IMG/VR virus record: IMGVR_UViG_3300028809_000074
Location: 1 to 22,781 of that record
Direction: 5' to 3' (one strand)
Origin: a virus
DNA length: 22,781 bases
The position numbers and the translations under genes were made by a program. Position 1 is the stretch's first letter, and each line of letters begins with the position of its first letter. This document shows positions 20,421 through 22,781 of the stretch, in pieces. A model generated the notes under the pieces. The model saw only the letters and a program-made list of their open reading frames with translations, was not told where the DNA came from and searched no databases.

Positions 20421-20423
20421 GCG

Positions 20424-21167
20424 ATGGCCGCCAAGAAGCGGGACGAGCAGTCAAACGAGTCCTGGGTGCTGCTCACGTGGCAGCTACCCAAGAGCATCCT
20501 GCTAACCGAGGTGCAGTTCGATGTCGTGACGACCGAGTCCTACGAGGCGGTCATGGCCGTCTCGAGGCACCCGGTCGAGCGAGGTGCGCCCGTCGTCGAC
20601 CACGCACGGCCGGAGCCGGTTCGACTACAGCTCGAAGGCTTCGTGTCGAACGCGCCGCTTCCGAGCAACATCCGAAAGCTCGACCTGTTGGATTGGGGAG
20701 ACATGCCCCGACCACTGACCTACTCGAGCCAGAAGCCCGAAGGTCCCCCTCTCCTGTCGCCCGGTGCGCTGACGGGAGCGGTGACGAAGATCGTGTCCAA
20801 TCTCATATCCCCGGAGAAGCCACTCCCGAGAGTTGTGAATTCCTTCGGCGCGAGAGGCTCGGCCATCGACCGTGCATACGACGTGTTCTCCAAGCTTGAG
20901 CAGGCTCGTGACCAACGCGCACTGGTGACGGTCTCGACGCGCTACCACGACATCCCGAACATGCTCATCGAGCGCATCGCGGTCGATCGAACGGTCGAGA
21001 GCGCCGGTGGTCTGCCATTCCAGATTGAGCTCACTCAGATCCGGATCGTCGACACCCAGACGGTGAGCTTCCCGGTGCCCTCGGTGCCGCGCGCGAAGCC
21101 CGAGCAAAAGAAGGGCAGCCAGCAGCCGCAGGCGTCGGTGCTGCATAACCTGACGTTCGGCAGCTAG
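20424..21167 (+). CDS. Baseplate Dit-like protein
   Basis: The 247-residue protein has the pattern of Dit-like phage baseplate proteins: FDVVTTESYEAVMAVSRHPV and ERGAPVVDHARPEPVRLQLE (about 33-72), then a long central helix and DQRALVTVSTRYHDIPNMLI with the strand IELTQIRIVDTQTV at the end. It forms the hub collar connecting tube to baseplate. The start is ATG 20424, four bases after the tape measure stop. The C-terminal tail is Gln, Lys and Pro rich. It opens a baseplate run with plug, hub and spike genes in the Pam3-like order. Confidence 0.88.
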   Translation: MAAKKRDEQSNESWVLLTWQLPKSILLTEVQFDVVTTESYEAVMAVSRHPVERGAPVVDHARPEPVRLQLEGFVSNAPLPSNIRKLDLLDWGDMPRPLTYSSQKPEGPPLLSPGALTGAVTKIVSNLISPEKPLPRVVNSFGARGSAIDRAYDVFSKLEQARDQRALVTVSTRYHDIPNMLIERIAVDRTVESAGGLPFQIELTQIRIVDTQTVSFPVPSVPRAKPEQKKGSQQPQASVLHNLTFGS

Positions 21168-21175
21168 GTTCTCTC

Positions 21176-21517
21176 ATGCCTACGTTCACGTCGCGCTACG
21201 TGCTCCCGACCCAGCAAGGGGTTCCGTTCTACACGCAGCGCCTCACGCTCGACGGGCGGGACTTCAACTTTCGCTTTGCCTGGAATCAGCGACTCGAGCG
21301 ATGGTACCTCGACATCCGCGACGGCGCCGACGTGCCGCTGCTCGTAGGCCTGAAGCTCGTGACCAACTGGCCGCTGCTCCAAGCCTATCACCACGACGAG
21401 CGATTGCCGCCTGGTGAGCTGGTCGTGTTCACGTCGCTCCCTGACACGTCACCTCCCGGCTACATGGATCTCGGCATCGGTCTCCGCTGCGAACTCGTTT
21501 ACGGCGACGTCACATGA
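21176..21517 (+). CDS. Baseplate plug protein (Pam3 gp18-like)
   Basis: The 113-residue protein matches the small all-beta baseplate plug described for cyanophage Pam3: FNFRFAWNQRLERWYLDIRD, VGLKLVTNWPLLQAY, LPPGELVVF and GYMDLGIGLRCELVY. Such proteins close the tube end and sit under the Dit-like ring. ATG 21176 follows the previous gene after eight bases. The last four bases overlap the next start (ATGA), so the two are translated together. Confidence 0.9.
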   Translation: MPTFTSRYVLPTQQGVPFYTQRLTLDGRDFNFRFAWNQRLERWYLDIRDGADVPLLVGLKLVTNWPLLQAYHHDERLPPGELVVFTSLPDTSPPGYMDLGIGLRCELVYGDVT

Positions 21518-22389
21518 CGCAACTGTTCGGACGCAGCGTAGATGTCGTCGTTGGCAACAAGCGGCTCACGGGTCTGGACTGCGCGTTCGAGATCGAGAAG
21601 AGCCTGCTCCCCGAGCCGAACAAGTGCTCGCTCAAGATCTACAACCTCGCCGAGGATACGCGCGCGCACTTTGAGGAGCTGGCTCCGCGACAACGCTGGC
21701 AGACGAAGGGCATCCCCGTTCGCATCGAGGCAGGCTACGGCGACGACCGGGCGATCCTTTGGATCGGCGAGCTTCGCAACGTGGTCACGGAGATTGACGG
21801 TCCGGACTGGGTCACGTCGATGGACTCGGGCGATGGGTACCTCGCCTACCAGAACTCGCGCGTAAACCTCTCCTTTGGGCCAATGACGCCCGTGGCCACC
21901 GTGCTCCAAGCGCTCGTGGCCAAGCTCGGAATCGGCGCCGGAAACGTCGCTACGGTCATCGGCAGCCTGGAGGTCGACGGCGTCGGAATGCTCTACCCGA
22001 ACGGCATCGTGCTTTCGGGCAGCGTGGCCCAGGAGCTCACCGACTTTTGCCGGTCTGCAGGGCTCGAGTGGAGCATCCAAGACGGCGTCCTTCAGATCCT
22101 CGACCGCGGGCAAGCGTCGCGCGGGCAGGCGATCCGTCTCTCGTCGGACACGGGCATGGTCGGTTCGCCGTCGGTCGATGTCGACGGCATCCTGTCGGTG
22201 AAAACGCTTCTCATTCCCGACGTACGCGTCGGCAGCATTCTCGTCGTCGACTCTGCGCGCATCAAGGGCACCTACCGGCTCGAGAAGGCGACGTGGAGCT
22301 GCGATACGTCGTCCGACGACTGGTACATCACGATGCAGGCGCGACGCTATCCACCTCGCTTTGAAGGTCCCACGAACCCAGGCGCGTAA
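21514..22389 (+). CDS. Baseplate hub protein (gp27-like)
   Basis: The 291-residue product has the hub-domain pattern of gp27/gp44-like proteins: SVDVVVGNKRLTGLDCAFEI, NKCSLKIYNLAEDTRAHFEEL, the strand IPVRIEAGYGDDRAILWIGEL, DSGDGYLAYQNSRVNLSFG and a C-terminal beta domain (IRLSSDTGMVGSPSVDVDGI, LLIPDVRVGSILVVDS). It forms the trimeric hub that carries the spike and passes the tube down to it. The start at ATG 21514 overlaps the plug stop by four bases. No lysozyme domain is fused here, so any lytic enzyme must be elsewhere. Confidence 0.9.
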   Translation: MTQLFGRSVDVVVGNKRLTGLDCAFEIEKSLLPEPNKCSLKIYNLAEDTRAHFEELAPRQRWQTKGIPVRIEAGYGDDRAILWIGELRNVVTEIDGPDWVTSMDSGDGYLAYQNSRVNLSFGPMTPVATVLQALVAKLGIGAGNVATVIGSLEVDGVGMLYPNGIVLSGSVAQELTDFCRSAGLEWSIQDGVLQILDRGQASRGQAIRLSSDTGMVGSPSVDVDGILSVKTLLIPDVRVGSILVVDSARIKGTYRLEKATWSCDTSSDDWYITMQARRYPPRFEGPTNPGA

Positions 22390-22392
22390 ACC

Positions 22393-22781
22393 ATGGCGAT
22401 CGAACCCACCGACGCGGAGGTCATCCGCGACGCCATCAACGCGCGTCTGCTCGACGTGTGGACCGCCACGATCGGCCGAGTCGAGTCCTACGATCCGAAG
22501 ACGCAGACCGCGAACATCCTGCCCGTCGTTCGCCGACCGCTGCAGTCCGCCGACGGGCACATCGGGCACGAGGACCTGCCCGTGCTTCCCAACGTGCCGG
22601 TGCTTCAGCCGCGCGCGGGCGGATTCTTCGTACACCTCCCGCTCCAGGCGGGCGACACCGTGCTCGTCGTCTTCACCGCCGACTCGTTCCAGATGTGGCG
22701 CAACTCGGGATCGGTGACGAATCCGGGCGACCTGCGACGGCATTCGCTATCGAACGCCATCGCGATCCCTGGAGTGTTCCC
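22393..22781 (+). CDS. Baseplate spike protein (gp138 N-terminal/gpV-like), 3'-truncated
   Basis: ATG 22393 opens a frame that runs off the window after 129 codons. The visible part has the gp138 N-terminal OB-fold pattern: TATIGRVESYDPKTQTANIL, DLPVLPNVPVLQPRAGG, LPLQAGDTVLVVFTADSFQMW, the motif DLRRHSLSNAIAIPGV. Trimeric spikes of this family carry the membrane-piercing beta-helix at the C-terminus, which is not in view. It directly follows the hub gene with a three-base gap, completing the Dit, plug, hub, spike order of the simple contractile tails. Confidence 0.88.
   Translation, partial: MAIEPTDAEVIRDAINARLLDVWTATIGRVESYDPKTQTANILPVVRRPLQSADGHIGHEDLPVLPNVPVLQPRAGGFFVHLPLQAGDTVLVVFTADSFQMWRNSGSVTNPGDLRRHSLSNAIAIPGVF

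Noticed and set aside
21499-22743. 414-codon leftward open frame opposite hub and spike genes
   Set aside because: It is antisense to two recognised baseplate genes and has the Arg, Asp, His pattern of a mirror frame.
1-22781. CRISPR array, rRNA, insertion sequence or integrase
   Set aside because: No regularly spaced repeats, ribosomal RNA sequence, transposase motifs or integrase motifs were seen on either strand.

Overview
This window is the late (virion-building) half of a tailed double-stranded DNA phage or prophage with a contractile tail (myovirus morphology). Gene order is the usual one: terminase, portal, head morphogenesis, prohead protease, scaffold, decoration protein, major capsid protein, connector and neck proteins, tail sheath, tail tube, frameshifted tail chaperones, tape measure, then a baseplate of Dit-like protein, plug, hub and spike. 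The baseplate and tail families (DUF3383 sheath, DUF3277 tube, Pam3-gp18-type plug, gp138-type spike) belong to the simple Pam3-like contractile tails. The DNA is GC-rich (about 60% by eye) with GTG and TTG starts and many 4-nt stop/start overlaps, which suggests a high-GC bacterial host such as a proteobacterium or myxobacterium. The host cannot be fixed from the sequence. No integrase or host gene is in view, so prophage and free phage cannot be told apart, although the toxin-antitoxin pair favours a temperate element.

Layout. Positions 1-1197 hold three small unrecognised rightward genes. Positions 1184-1824 hold a leftward HigB/HigA-like toxin-antitoxin pair. Positions 1825-2551 are a control region rich in dyads with at most one small gene. 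A pair of dyads just upstream of the terminase small subunit gene is a candidate packaging site. Positions 2552-4394 encode the terminase. Positions 4391-6977 are a translationally coupled three-gene cassette (one polytopic membrane protein, two family-2 glycosyltransferases) inserted between terminase and portal. Positions 7004-13821 encode the head, 13821-16239 the connector and neck, 16327-20420 the tail, and 20424 to the end the baseplate. The last gene runs off the window.

The most unusual feature is a repeated leader. In a genome where most genes overlap or touch, four genes (prohead protease, scaffold, major capsid protein, tail sheath) have 72-97 nt gaps, and each gap carries the same element: a bulged GC-rich hairpin (GCGC..GCGC, bulged A, YCGGG), then 9-10 nt, then a short T-run (GYTTTG), then the ribosome-binding site and start codon. 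The inner helix keeps pairing through base changes, and in three copies an outer helix of different sequence ends exactly at the T-run. I read this as a recurring cis-acting RNA leader of the most abundant virion proteins, possibly undescribed. Other points of interest are a prohead protease with two complete-looking protease domains in tandem, a neck protein with a histone-H1-like basic tail, a collagen-tailed capsid decoration protein, a polyglycine adhesin-like protein in the head cluster, and a canonical -1 slippery heptamer in the tail chaperone gene.
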